From: Bdellovibrionales bacterium
GTDB taxonomy: Bacteria; Bdellovibrionota; Bdellovibrionia; Bdellovibrionales; UBA1609
NCBI GenBank assembly: GCA_019637855.1
Contig: JAHBUX010000017.1
Location: 1 to 64,000 of the forward strand
DNA length: 64,000 nucleotides
Reading direction: 5' to 3'
Positions within the stretch are counted from its first letter, which is position 1. Every line of letters starts with the position of its first letter. This document shows, piece after piece, positions 45,058 to 52,691 of the stretch. A model generated the notes under the pieces. That model did not search any database. It had not been told where the DNA came from and saw only the letters and a program-made list of their open reading frames with translations. Both the position numbers and the translations under genes were made by a program.

Positions 45058-45483
45058 CTACGCTCTCTTTTTCAGCAGGCCGTCGACGACTTTGTCCATC
45101 AGTTCGGCGAGCTGCTCTCGTTCATGGTGGGTTAAGGTTTCTTCCAATTGCATTCCAATATATGTGCGCACATCCCGGGCTTTACGGGCCTTGTTGCAGC
45201 CTTTGCGGGTAAGGCGAATCACGCGCTTGCGCCGATCTCCGCCATCGTCATGGCGTTCGATCCATCCGGCCTTCGCGAGTGCCTCAACCGTGCGGGTCAC
45301 CGAAGCCTTGTCCGACTGGGAGTAGGCTGCCAGTTCGCCCATCGTGCAGGGGGACTGACTGAGACGATACAGAATCATCATCTGTTTCTGTCCCAAGTCC
45401 ATGGCTTTGAGCTTGGCGGCGCCAATCAGGCCCACCTCGCGTCGTAATCTGGCATATGCTTCTAACACAGAGAAGGTTGACAT
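45058..45483 (-). CDS. MarR family regulator of the efflux operon
   Basis: 141 residues with a winged helix: MGELAAYSQSDKASVTRTVEALAKAGWIERHDDGGDRRKRVIRLTRKG, including the Asp-Arg wing motif of MarR. It is the first gene of the marR-emrA-emrB-tolC unit, so it likely represses its own pump and lets go on binding a drug or phenolic. A TTGAT-AA-ATCAA dyad lies 27 bases before its start. Confidence 0.92.
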   Translation of the reverse strand: MSTFSVLEAYARLRREVGLIGAAKLKAMDLGQKQMMILYRLSQSPCTMGELAAYSQSDKASVTRTVEALAKAGWIERHDDGGDRRKRVIRLTRKGCNKARKARDVRTYIGMQLEETLTHHEREQLAELMDKVVDGLLKKRA

Positions 45484-45509
45484 ATCAAATAGCTTATCGG
45501 ACGAAATAG

Positions 45510-45521
45510 TTGATAAATCAA
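45510..45521. promoter_or_regulatory. dyad TTGATAAATCAA before the efflux operon
   Basis: A perfect 12-bp palindrome upstream of the MarR gene, in an AT-rich stretch. MarR proteins bind such 16-20 bp dyads close to their own promoters, so this is the best candidate operator here. It is short and AT-rich, so chance is possible. Confidence 0.35.
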
Positions 45522-45555
45522 GTATTACGCCTGTGCCGTATTGAAACGTTAAGGG

Positions 45556-46767
45556 TTAAGCGCTTGGAACGACAGAGCGTTGCGGCGCCTTGGCCTCGGT
45601 AAAGAAATACAGCAGCGCGATGCCGGGCATGGCTAAGCCTATCCACGACGTCAGCTCCCAGCCGCCCCGGGCATAGGCCCATGCGCCAAGCGCCGAACCC
45701 GTGGCGCCACCGATAAAGATAATGGCGATATAAAGGCCATTGAGCCGTCCCCGCAGCTCTGGGTTTAAACTAAAGATAGCTCTTTGCCCCAATACCAGAT
45801 TGGCAGACACACCCGCATCCAGAAGAATTCCTGCGAAAGCCAGCAGCGGAACGGCGACAATGCCCCAATGGCGAGCGTAGTGACCTAGCAAGAATGACAG
45901 CACACCAGCCAGCAGTCCTAAGAAGGTGGCGACTTGGCTGCGTCCGCGATCGGCCATGGTTCCGGCAATGGGTGCTGACACCGCTCCCGCAATGCCGACC
46001 AATGCGAAAATGGCCACATCGGTCTGCGACAGTTTAAAAACATCGGCGAGGAGAAGAGGGGTGGCTGTCCAAAACAAACAGAAGGCGCCAAACATCGCGG
46101 CCTGGTAAAAAGCTCGTCGTCTCAAAATGGGCGTGGTGAAAAGGAGACGCGTCATCGACGACAGCAATCCGGTGAAACGCAGTTCGAGAGCAGCCGGTTG
46201 GCGTGGCGGCATCATAAAGAAAAGTATCAGCGCCAGCACGGTCATCAATCCGGCCGAGAGCACAAACACGGCGTGCCACGAAAAGTAGTCCGTCAACAGG
46301 CTGGCCGTAGGCCGCGAAAGCATAATTCCTAACATCAATCCACTCATCAGCTGCCCTACGGTTTGTCCGCGCCGCTCTTCAGTAGTGAAGTGCGCCGTGT
46401 AGGGGACAATGATCTGCACGGTCGAGGTACCAAGGCCTGTCGCAAAGGCCGCCACAAAGTAGGGAACGATATGTTGCGCGAAGGCCAGCCCCAGCAATCC
46501 AAAAGCGGCGATCACAATCATGGTTAAGACCAAACGTTTATTCTCTATCAAATCCCCGAGCGGGACGGCGAGCAAAACCCCGAGTCCATAGCCGATCTGA
46601 GTGAGCGTGACCACCAGCCCCGCAGCCTCCGGGGCGAGTCCCAAGTCACGACTGATTAGCGCGATCAATGGTTGGGCGTAGTAGAGATTGGCGGCGATAA
46701 GGCCTACGGCCGTGGCGAGAAGAAAAACGAGACTGCGAGGCAGAGTTTCTTTGGCGACAGAGTTCAT
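45556..46767 (-). CDS. MFS exporter (DHA1, YnfM/NepI-like)
   Basis: 403 residues from MNSVAKETLPRSLVF. Twelve helices with GYGLGVLLAVPLGDLIENKRLVL (motif A), FVAAFATGLGTSTVQIIVPYTAHF and RRGQTVGQLMSGLMLGIMLSRPTASLLTDYFSWHAVF. An upstream ATG at 46860 would add a polar 31-residue tail reaching across the divergent regulator's operator and was rejected. It is divergent from an ArsR gene, its likely repressor. Confidence 0.88.
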   Translation of the reverse strand: MNSVAKETLPRSLVFLLATAVGLIAANLYYAQPLIALISRDLGLAPEAAGLVVTLTQIGYGLGVLLAVPLGDLIENKRLVLTMIVIAAFGLLGLAFAQHIVPYFVAAFATGLGTSTVQIIVPYTAHFTTEERRGQTVGQLMSGLMLGIMLSRPTASLLTDYFSWHAVFVLSAGLMTVLALILFFMMPPRQPAALELRFTGLLSSMTRLLFTTPILRRRAFYQAAMFGAFCLFWTATPLLLADVFKLSQTDVAIFALVGIAGAVSAPIAGTMADRGRSQVATFLGLLAGVLSFLLGHYARHWGIVAVPLLAFAGILLDAGVSANLVLGQRAIFSLNPELRGRLNGLYIAIIFIGGATGSALGAWAYARGGWELTSWIGLAMPGIALLYFFTEAKAPQRSVVPSA

Positions 46768-46838
46768 TTGGGTAGAGGGTCCTTGTTCGATAATCTTCAA
46801 ACAATAGATATCCGCCGTCTTGCGCTGGGGCAAGGTCT

Positions 46839-46860
46839 TTGTTAGAAGATGATCTAACAA
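46839..46860. promoter_or_regulatory. operator-like inverted repeat between MFS exporter and ArsR gene
   Basis: TTGTTAGA (46839-46846) and TCTAACAA (46853-46860) are exact reverse complements six bases apart. The right arm ends on the A of the ArsR start codon. The site lies between divergent genes, so one dimer could control both. Confidence 0.6.
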
Positions 46861-47162
46861 TGGCGAATTCTAAACACAAACCTAGTTTGGATGTGATGAT
46901 GAGGGCGTTGGGCGATCCTTTGCGTCTCTCCGTCGTGCGGCAGTTGCTCGCCGTGCGTGGTGAAGAGAAAGCCTGCGGCACCTTTGAGCATGGCGTGACT
47001 AAAGCCACGTTCTCTCATCATATGGCTATTTTGGAGGAGGCAGGCGTTGTGCAAGCGCGGCAAGAGGGCACACGCAAGATGATTTCTTTGCGCCTTAGTG
47101 AACTTAAAAAAGACTACCCGGGTTTGATCGAATTGGTGGAGCGCACATGTGTAAAACGATAA
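46860..47162 (+). CDS. ArsR family winged-helix regulator
   Basis: 100 residues with ALGDPLRLSVVRQLL (ArsR helix), TKATFSHHMAILEEAGVVQARQEGTRKMISLR (recognition helix and wing) and no obvious metal-binding Cys cluster. The single ACGTF Cys near 40 makes a classic arsenic sensor unlikely. It overlaps the next gene by 16 bases, as many ArsR regulators do with SRPBCC partners. A TTG start at 46839 would place codons inside the operator. Confidence 0.9.
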   Translation: MANSKHKPSLDVMMRALGDPLRLSVVRQLLAVRGEEKACGTFEHGVTKATFSHHMAILEEAGVVQARQEGTRKMISLRLSELKKDYPGLIELVERTCVKR

Positions 47163-47536
47163 AGCAAAAGGTTCATTTCAAAGCCTCACCGCAAGTCATT
47201 TACGATCTCTTGGTCGATTCTAGGAAACACACGCAGTTGACGGGAAAAAAGGCGGAGATCAGTAAGAAGGTGGGAGGGGCTTTCCGTAGTGGCTCTGTTA
47301 CAGGTGTAAATGTGGATTTGGTGCCGGGAAAACGGATCGTGCAAGCTTGGCGCGATCGGGATTTTCCGGAAGGTGTTTTTTCTATGGCGGCCGTGACCCT
47401 CGTTGATTCCAAGAGCGGCGGTACGGACTTGACGCTGACTCATAGAGGCGTGCCAAAGGACTTGATCCCTCGCGTGGATATGAATTGGCGTCAGAACTAT
47501 TGGCAGAAAATAAAAGAACGGATCGCAAAAGCCTAA
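47147..47536 (+). CDS. SRPBCC/AHSA1 domain protein
   Basis: 129 residues. KVHFKASPQVIYDLLVDSRKHTQLTGKKAEIS, GGAFRSGSVTGVNVDLVPGKRIVQAWRD and the final helix WRQNYWQKIKERI fit the AHSA1/START-like fold, which holds a hydrophobic ligand. Coupled to ArsR, it may bind or modify the compound sensed or exported by the neighbouring carrier; that is inference. Its TAA overlaps the hisS stop (CTAA). Confidence 0.88.
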   Translation: MCKTIKQKVHFKASPQVIYDLLVDSRKHTQLTGKKAEISKKVGGAFRSGSVTGVNVDLVPGKRIVQAWRDRDFPEGVFSMAAVTLVDSKSGGTDLTLTHRGVPKDLIPRVDMNWRQNYWQKIKERIAKA

Positions 47537-48855
47537 CGGCTGTTCAACAGAGCTTGCGCCGTTTGGACGACAGAGTTACCTGCGGCAACGTCCACCTGTT
47601 GGCCTGTACCCAAGTGCTTCAGCACCAGCTTGCCGTCGAACATGAACATCGCGACTGCAGCTTCGGTGCGGGCCGCGACCTGCAGACCCTTTTTCAGTTT
47701 TCCCACGGAAACGGTGTTTACCGAATGGCGCAAGCGCTTGAGCTCATTGCCCGCGGCGATCAAAGGTTTGGAGTCGGCGGTCTCTGCATCTAAAATCAAG
47801 CAGAAGTCGGAAACGTATTTCGGATAGTCGCGCATTTTCTCCGGCTCGAGCGACTCTTTTGCCATGATTCGAGTGACGCCAATCGAGAACCCCACGCCGG
47901 GGAGCTTCTTATTGCCGAAACCCTCGGCCAAGTTGTCATAGCGACCGCCCGAGCAGATGCTGCCATAGGTGTCGTCACTGGTAAATTTGCCTTCGAAAAT
48001 GCTGCCGGTGTAGTAGTCGAAGCCGCGCACAAATGACAGATCCGGATAGATTACCTCTTGGACTCTAGGGCTACCAATCAGCTTCACATTGTTCAGCAGC
48101 TCTTGCAGTTCGGCCAAGCCTTGTTCGAAAACTGGGTGACTCACACCTAAGGAAGTGGCCAGGGCGGTGAGGTTGTCTGCGTCTTTAGGCAAGGCCGCCA
48201 ACGCCAAAGATTTTCTAGCGAGCTCAGCGCTCATGCCGCAAGTCTCGACCAGGAGTTTGGCTACACCTTCGGTCCCAATTTTTTCAAGTTTATCGATCAA
48301 GCGCAGAACGGGAACTGTATTTTCCACGCCCAGGCCGCGCAAATAGCCTTCGTAAATTTTGCGATTGCTGACGCCGACTTTAAAGGGTGCAATGCGCATC
48401 TTCAGCATCGATTCTACACCCACGCACACGACCTCGGCGTCGTACAAGGCAGGCAAGGTCTCCGCATCAATTACATCGATATCCGCTTGGTAGAACTCGC
48501 GGTAGCGACCGAATTGGGGGCGCTCCCCGCGCCAGACCTTTTGAATCTGATAACGCTTAAACGGAAACGCCAAGCGCGAAAAATGCTCGGTCACATAGCG
48601 TGCAAGCGGGATTGTCAGATCGTAGTGCAGAGCCAACTCTTTGCTGGTCTCTTTGTCGCCGGGTTTAGTCAGGCAATAGATCTCTTTGTCGATCTCGCCT
48701 TTGATTTCAAGTGTGCTGAGATGTTCAACCGACGCGGTTTCCACGGGTAAAAAGCCGTTGCGGCGGGCGTGCGTCGAAATTCGACGCAGCCATTTTTCCT
48801 CGATCGCTTTGACCTTGGGCTGCCATTCTGGAAAACCGCTGACCGCTTTTTTAAT
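47533..48855 (-). CDS. hisS: histidyl-tRNA synthetase with apparent ATT start codon
   Basis: 440 residues counted from ATT 48855. Class II motifs include LHYDLTIPLARYV, GRYREFYQADIDVI and the HisRS signature RGFDYYTGSIFE, with the C-terminal anticodon domain after 330. It charges tRNA-His. The first canonical start (GTG 48744) would cut off the conserved N-terminus KKAVSGFPEW ... RRNGFLPVETAS. The frame holds no ATG, GTG or TTG above that before an in-frame TGA. GGAG lies seven bases before ATT. Confidence 0.93.
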   Translation of the reverse strand: MKKAVSGFPEWQPKVKAIEEKWLRRISTHARRNGFLPVETASVEHLSTLEIKGEIDKEIYCLTKPGDKETSKELALHYDLTIPLARYVTEHFSRLAFPFKRYQIQKVWRGERPQFGRYREFYQADIDVIDAETLPALYDAEVVCVGVESMLKMRIAPFKVGVSNRKIYEGYLRGLGVENTVPVLRLIDKLEKIGTEGVAKLLVETCGMSAELARKSLALAALPKDADNLTALATSLGVSHPVFEQGLAELQELLNNVKLIGSPRVQEVIYPDLSFVRGFDYYTGSIFEGKFTSDDTYGSICSGGRYDNLAEGFGNKKLPGVGFSIGVTRIMAKESLEPEKMRDYPKYVSDFCLILDAETADSKPLIAAGNELKRLRHSVNTVSVGKLKKGLQVAARTEAAVAMFMFDGKLVLKHLGTGQQVDVAAGNSVVQTAQALLNSR

Positions 48856-48887
48856 GGGACATCTCCGTTTTTTCGAGATGCTACCCC
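48853..48887 (-). promoter_or_regulatory. hisS initiation region: AUU start and hairpinned ribosome site
   Basis: In the transcript CATCTC (48880-48875) pairs with GAGATG (48865-48860) over a nine-base A-rich loop, and GGG/CCC can close the base. The Shine-Dalgarno GGAG lies in this stem. The start read from it is ATT at 48855-48853. A tiny ATG-TCC-CAT-TAA frame overlaps it. Confidence 0.55.
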
Positions 48888-48904
48888 AAGCCGGCCGGAC
48901 CTGT

Positions 48905-49186
48905 CTACTTCAGCTCGCAGCCATATTTGGCTGACACGTAACGAAAGGTGGCTATCTTTGACTTATCCTCAGAGGTGGCGGTGACTTCTTTTTTGGCCTC
49001 ATCGATGGTGGCGTCGCCCACCAGAAGAGCTAAGCGAACGTCGTCACGGCAGCCGGCCTTACTTTGTCCCACCAGAAAGCGGCACGAGCAGAGCTCTTTG
49101 GCCAAAAACACGGTTGAAGAGTCTTTTTCCGGGGCGCAGGCGGTGAGTGTCAGGACAAGGAAGGTCCAAGCGAGAGTGTTTTTCAC
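48905..49186 (-). CDS. small Cys-rich lipoprotein
   Basis: 93 residues. The lipobox is LTAC (Cys17), and then four more Cys (ELCSCRF, AGCRDD, YGCELK), which may form disulfides in the periplasm. No family recognised. Its ATG overlaps the serine hydrolase stop as ATGA, so the two are translationally coupled. Confidence 0.75.
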   Translation of the reverse strand: MKNTLAWTFLVLTLTACAPEKDSSTVFLAKELCSCRFLVGQSKAGCRDDVRLALLVGDATIDEAKKEVTATSEDKSKIATFRYVSAKYGCELK

Positions 49187-50340
49187 AGCTGGCCTCCCTT
49201 CGTTAGGCTCGAGTACAGCAGCCGAAAGATTTTGTGGCGGTAATTTTTGCGTTTATCGACCGAGAGTTCCGTATCGGTGCCGGTGCGCACCAGAATCAGT
49301 TTCTCGGTGGGTAGTATCAACAGTACTTGGCCGCGTGTACCTAAACCTAAGAGCGCGTTGGCCGGCAGTTCAGGGTAGGGGCGCTCGCCGCTATCGTGGG
49401 GCCGTGGAATATTGAGCCAAATGTGCGCGCCGTAGGCTTGGTTGTTTTGTAAGTTGCGATCTCCAGGATCAGGGGCATTGTTTTGTGCCGGCGCCATTTG
49501 GCGCGTGAACGCCAGCCAATCGCGTGGCCACAAGCGTTTGCCATTCACCACGCCGTCGGTCAGGTAAAGTAGTCCCATGCGAGCGATATCTCGAGGCGAG
49601 GCAAAGCCGACTCCATGCAGAGCTTGATTGCCAGCACCGTCGCGCTCAATCGCCATCGAAGTCATACCGAGCGGTTGAAACAGCTCTTGCCATGCAAAGT
49701 GAGCATATGCCGCCTCGCCAATTGCACCCCTCATCGTCGCGACCAGCAGACCGGAGTCTCCGGAAGAGTAGTTGAACTTACGCTCGCCTTTATACAGTAC
49801 CGCTTTGCGCGCCACCCATGCCGGCATGTCTTTGAGCGACTCGCGCGAGTAAAAGGCAAACCACGGATCGCTTTCGACCAAGTTTTCGCGGTCCTCTTCG
49901 ATCCACTCGAGGCCTGAGCTCATGTGTAGTAACTGGCGAACAGTCAGATTTTTGTGCCCGAACTGATTGATGGCCGGATAGTAGCGACTGATATCGTCGT
50001 TGCGATGAAGCAGTCCTTTGTTTTCCATTATCCCGAGAAGAGCGTTCATCATAGTTTTGCCGAGGGAAAACAGCGCGTGCCTTTGTTCAGGTTTGTAACC
50101 GTTGGTATAGCCCTCATAAGCCAAGTGGCCGTCTTTCACGACCAAGATGGCGTCGGTCTTAAATGTCAGGTGTTTGGCAAAGGCGGCGCTTAAGAATTTG
50201 TCGAATTCTTTTGGCGCGAAGCCTACCTCTTTTAGAGATTTGCGCGGCCATTGCTCTTTGGGCCACGGCGTCCCCGACTGGGCGAAAGCCGTTGATGTGA
50301 ATACGCAGCTAAGAAAAAGGCTCGCGATTTGTATTGGCAT
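49183..50340 (-). CDS. secreted serine hydrolase, beta-lactamase class C-like
   Basis: 385 residues with a signal peptide (STAFA-Q). The active site SxxK is at 92-95 (SLGK) and the Tyr-Ser motif at 191-193 (YSSGDSG); RQLLHMSSGLEW is also typical. The family includes esterases, D-peptidases and AmpC-like enzymes. The KTG box appears as LGTRGQV, so a true beta-lactamase is unlikely. It is followed by the coupled small lipoprotein and then hisS on the same strand. Confidence 0.87.
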   Translation of the reverse strand: MPIQIASLFLSCVFTSTAFAQSGTPWPKEQWPRKSLKEVGFAPKEFDKFLSAAFAKHLTFKTDAILVVKDGHLAYEGYTNGYKPEQRHALFSLGKTMMNALLGIMENKGLLHRNDDISRYYPAINQFGHKNLTVRQLLHMSSGLEWIEEDRENLVESDPWFAFYSRESLKDMPAWVARKAVLYKGERKFNYSSGDSGLLVATMRGAIGEAAYAHFAWQELFQPLGMTSMAIERDGAGNQALHGVGFASPRDIARMGLLYLTDGVVNGKRLWPRDWLAFTRQMAPAQNNAPDPGDRNLQNNQAYGAHIWLNIPRPHDSGERPYPELPANALLGLGTRGQVLLILPTEKLILVRTGTDTELSVDKRKNYRHKIFRLLYSSLTKGGQL

Positions 50341-50392
50341 AGCGAGAGTAGTTTCGGCTCTTCATCAACGGAGCTGAAGTCAAGAAAGGCGG

Positions 50393-51814
50393 TTATTTTA
50401 CGCGCACGAAAGCGGCTCGGAAGTTGGTGGGAATTATATAGCCGTTTTCTGCTGGGCAAGGGCTAGTAGCTACAACACACTGGCTTAGCAAATCCGCCGA
50501 CATCCCGCCCAGCTGCAACAGTCCGTCGGCAGTGATTTTCATTCGCTCCAGTAAGTACGCCTTGTCTCGCGGGCCGTACAGATGGCCGCTAACAGCGAAA
50601 CTAGCATCGAATTGTCCATCGGCCGTCAAACGTGAAACGACGAATGTCGTTTCACCTTCGCCCTCCACTTGCCAGCTCACGCGGCCCAAAACAAGCATTT
50701 TGCCCGAGGTGGTGTCAGGAATAAGATCGTAAGCTTTATAGATCTCTTCACCGCGAGTGATCATCGAGTGTTGTAAGATACCGGCGGTGGCGAAGCCGGT
50801 GTCCAATTGACCGTCGGAATTCAATCGCACCACGCGCATTTCTTTTTCGGCCTCGCTACCGCTGCCGCGTGCAAGGGTGGTGATGACAACCTTTTGCGTG
50901 GCGGGATCAAAGCTGATGGCGCCGCCTTCCGAGGAGTCAGTGCCGATTTGAATGCGTCCCGAATTGCCATAGCTCAGATCTTCCTCGCCTTGAGGTGTGA
51001 CATGCATAACGTAGTGAGTGGTCAACTCGCGACCGAAGACATAAATATCGCCGGTCTGCGCATTGACGGTGAACGAAATAATATTTGGTAGCAAAGAGAG
51101 ATCGACCTTCGCGTTCACGCCAAAGCTCATGTCAGGCGTACCATCTGCATTGAGACGGAAAACCACGCGAGTCAAAACTGCAGGTGTGCCGATCCAGGCC
51201 TCCATCAACGCGACGATTTTGCCGTCGTTTTGCATTTGCAACCGCGGCAGCAGCGCGGCCGAGATACCGGGAAGTGAAAGGACTCCCAATGTGGCAAAGC
51301 TGGTGTCCATTTGGCCATCGGATTTCAAACGTACGATGTGCACGGCGGGCGACGGACTTTGCACACCGATCGAGAGCAACATTTTGCCGTCAGCCTGTTG
51401 CGAAAGATCACCGAACTGACAGTAGGCTGTGCCAAAGAGAGCGGCGCATTCGGGAAAACCAGCATCGTGGCTTGCCAGGTGAGTGCTGCCATCTACACTC
51501 ACTGCGCGCAGGTAGGCTTGGTTGGGAGAGGTCGTAGTCTCAGCGAAACCCGCCATGGCGGCACCCTCGGGAAGAAAAACCAAGCCGCGCATTTGAGTGG
51601 TCATGGACATGCTGGCGCCCACAGACATTTGGACACCAGTGCCATTGTAGGAAGTGTCGAGTTCGCCTAGTAGCGGTGCGACGTCTTGTTGTTGACCAAG
51701 GGGGGAGGTTGGCGAGCTCGATCCACCGCTGGAGCATCCGACGAAGAAAATGCTTGTTGCCAAAATCAGTGTTGCGGTCGTGTGATTCAAAGTTGAACGT
51801 TTGTGGTTTTCCAT
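50393..51814 (-). CDS. lipoprotein with delta-60 beta-propeller-like repeats
   Basis: 473 residues. The lipobox is FFVGC (Cys27), followed by a Ser-rich linker. Repeats of the delta-60 type follow (VRLKSDGQMDTSFATLGVLSL, RLNADGTPDMSFGVNAKVDL, VRLNSDGQLDTGFATAGIL, SRLTADGQFDASFAVSGHL), each with QxDGK-like turns, giving a likely beta-propeller at the cell surface. GGGAG precedes the start. The binding partner is unknown. Confidence 0.83.
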   Translation of the reverse strand: MENHKRSTLNHTTATLILATSIFFVGCSSGGSSSPTSPLGQQQDVAPLLGELDTSYNGTGVQMSVGASMSMTTQMRGLVFLPEGAAMAGFAETTTSPNQAYLRAVSVDGSTHLASHDAGFPECAALFGTAYCQFGDLSQQADGKMLLSIGVQSPSPAVHIVRLKSDGQMDTSFATLGVLSLPGISAALLPRLQMQNDGKIVALMEAWIGTPAVLTRVVFRLNADGTPDMSFGVNAKVDLSLLPNIISFTVNAQTGDIYVFGRELTTHYVMHVTPQGEEDLSYGNSGRIQIGTDSSEGGAISFDPATQKVVITTLARGSGSEAEKEMRVVRLNSDGQLDTGFATAGILQHSMITRGEEIYKAYDLIPDTTSGKMLVLGRVSWQVEGEGETTFVVSRLTADGQFDASFAVSGHLYGPRDKAYLLERMKITADGLLQLGGMSADLLSQCVVATSPCPAENGYIIPTNFRAAFVRVK

Positions 51815-52014
51815 CGAACTCCCTCGCCCCGTTGCTTGGAGTGATTTTGCAAAGTGGAGTCCAAAGGCGATCCTATAGTGAGATCTGAGGACTTTGTTTA
51901 GCCCTATAATATCAATAGCTTGGAATATATGCTTAAGACTGAGGTGGAGGCTTTGGCTGATAGGATTCTAACGGCTGATTAGCAGATCGGCGCATCGGGA
52001 TGAGACTATATTCA

Positions 52015-52041
52015 GCCGGCCATCCATGATGGATGGCCGGC
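52015..52041. terminator. 12-bp hairpin after the DUF4214 gene
   Basis: GCCGGCCATCC and GGATGGCCGGC pair perfectly, with one further A-T pair and a three-base loop. It lies 11 bases after the stop of the minus-strand DUF4214 gene. No U-tract follows. Confidence 0.65.
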
Positions 52042-52052
52042 TTGAGATTCAA

Positions 52053-52580
52053 TTACCAAAGAAAATTTTGTGCGAATTCTTGCGAGTTCACAATCATGTT
52101 CACGACTTCCGTGATGCGACCTTGAGCCACCATTTGCACGTAGTTGCGAGCACTGGGATCCGGATTGCGCCGGAAAAACACGTGATACATGTTGGCCACA
52201 ATCTGGTGGGGCGGAGTGGTCCGCTGAACATTATGGAAGTACTCCGGGCTATTCACCATATCACGGGCACCACTGCTGACGCCGAACATGCCTTCTTGTT
52301 GTATCTTGAAAGTCAGGCTGCGTAGACCATCGCGGTCAGCACGGCGGAACAGCAGCCCGCGATACAACGCATTCGCGATGCGATCGGCCCGCTGATAGTC
52401 GATGTAGCCACCTGGATTGCCGGGACGTCCCGGATGTCCACCGCCACCATGACCGGGGCCACCACCGTGACCAGGGCCAGGGTTCGGTCGCCAGTGTCGA
52501 TCCGGCACTTGCGCTTGGGCTGCGAATTGAAAAGCGAGAAGAACGGCTGCTGTTGCGAGAGTCAGATTCTTGAGATTCAA
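52053..52580 (-). CDS. secreted Gly/His-rich DUF4214 protein
   Basis: 175 residues: a signal peptide (QFAAQA-Q), a Gly/His/Pro-rich stretch (about 30-58) and then a DUF4214-type unit (ADRIANALYRGLLFRRADRDGLR ... NSPEYF, IVANMYHVFFRRNPDPSARNYV ... SQEFAQNF). DUF4214 modules occur in secreted surface proteins near S-layer or polysaccharide genes. The His-rich part might bind metal. It lies 112 bp from a larger DUF4214 protein. Confidence 0.8.
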   Translation of the reverse strand: MNLKNLTLATAAVLLAFQFAAQAQVPDRHWRPNPGPGHGGGPGHGGGGHPGRPGNPGGYIDYQRADRIANALYRGLLFRRADRDGLRSLTFKIQQEGMFGVSSGARDMVNSPEYFHNVQRTTPPHQIVANMYHVFFRRNPDPSARNYVQMVAQGRITEVVNMIVNSQEFAQNFLW

Positions 52581-52691
52581 ATTTTCCCCCTAAGAAAAGT
52601 TTCGATACAAAAGGGGATTGCACGGCGTGTGCCAGAAAAAATGGTGGCATTACGCCACCATTTAATAAGACCGATTTCAAAAGGCTTTCGG

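Noticed and set aside
46768-46860. An upstream ATG for the MFS exporter at 46860
   Set aside because: It would add a polar tail with no family support and would translate through the ArsR operator; the ATG at 46767 gives the expected N-terminus.
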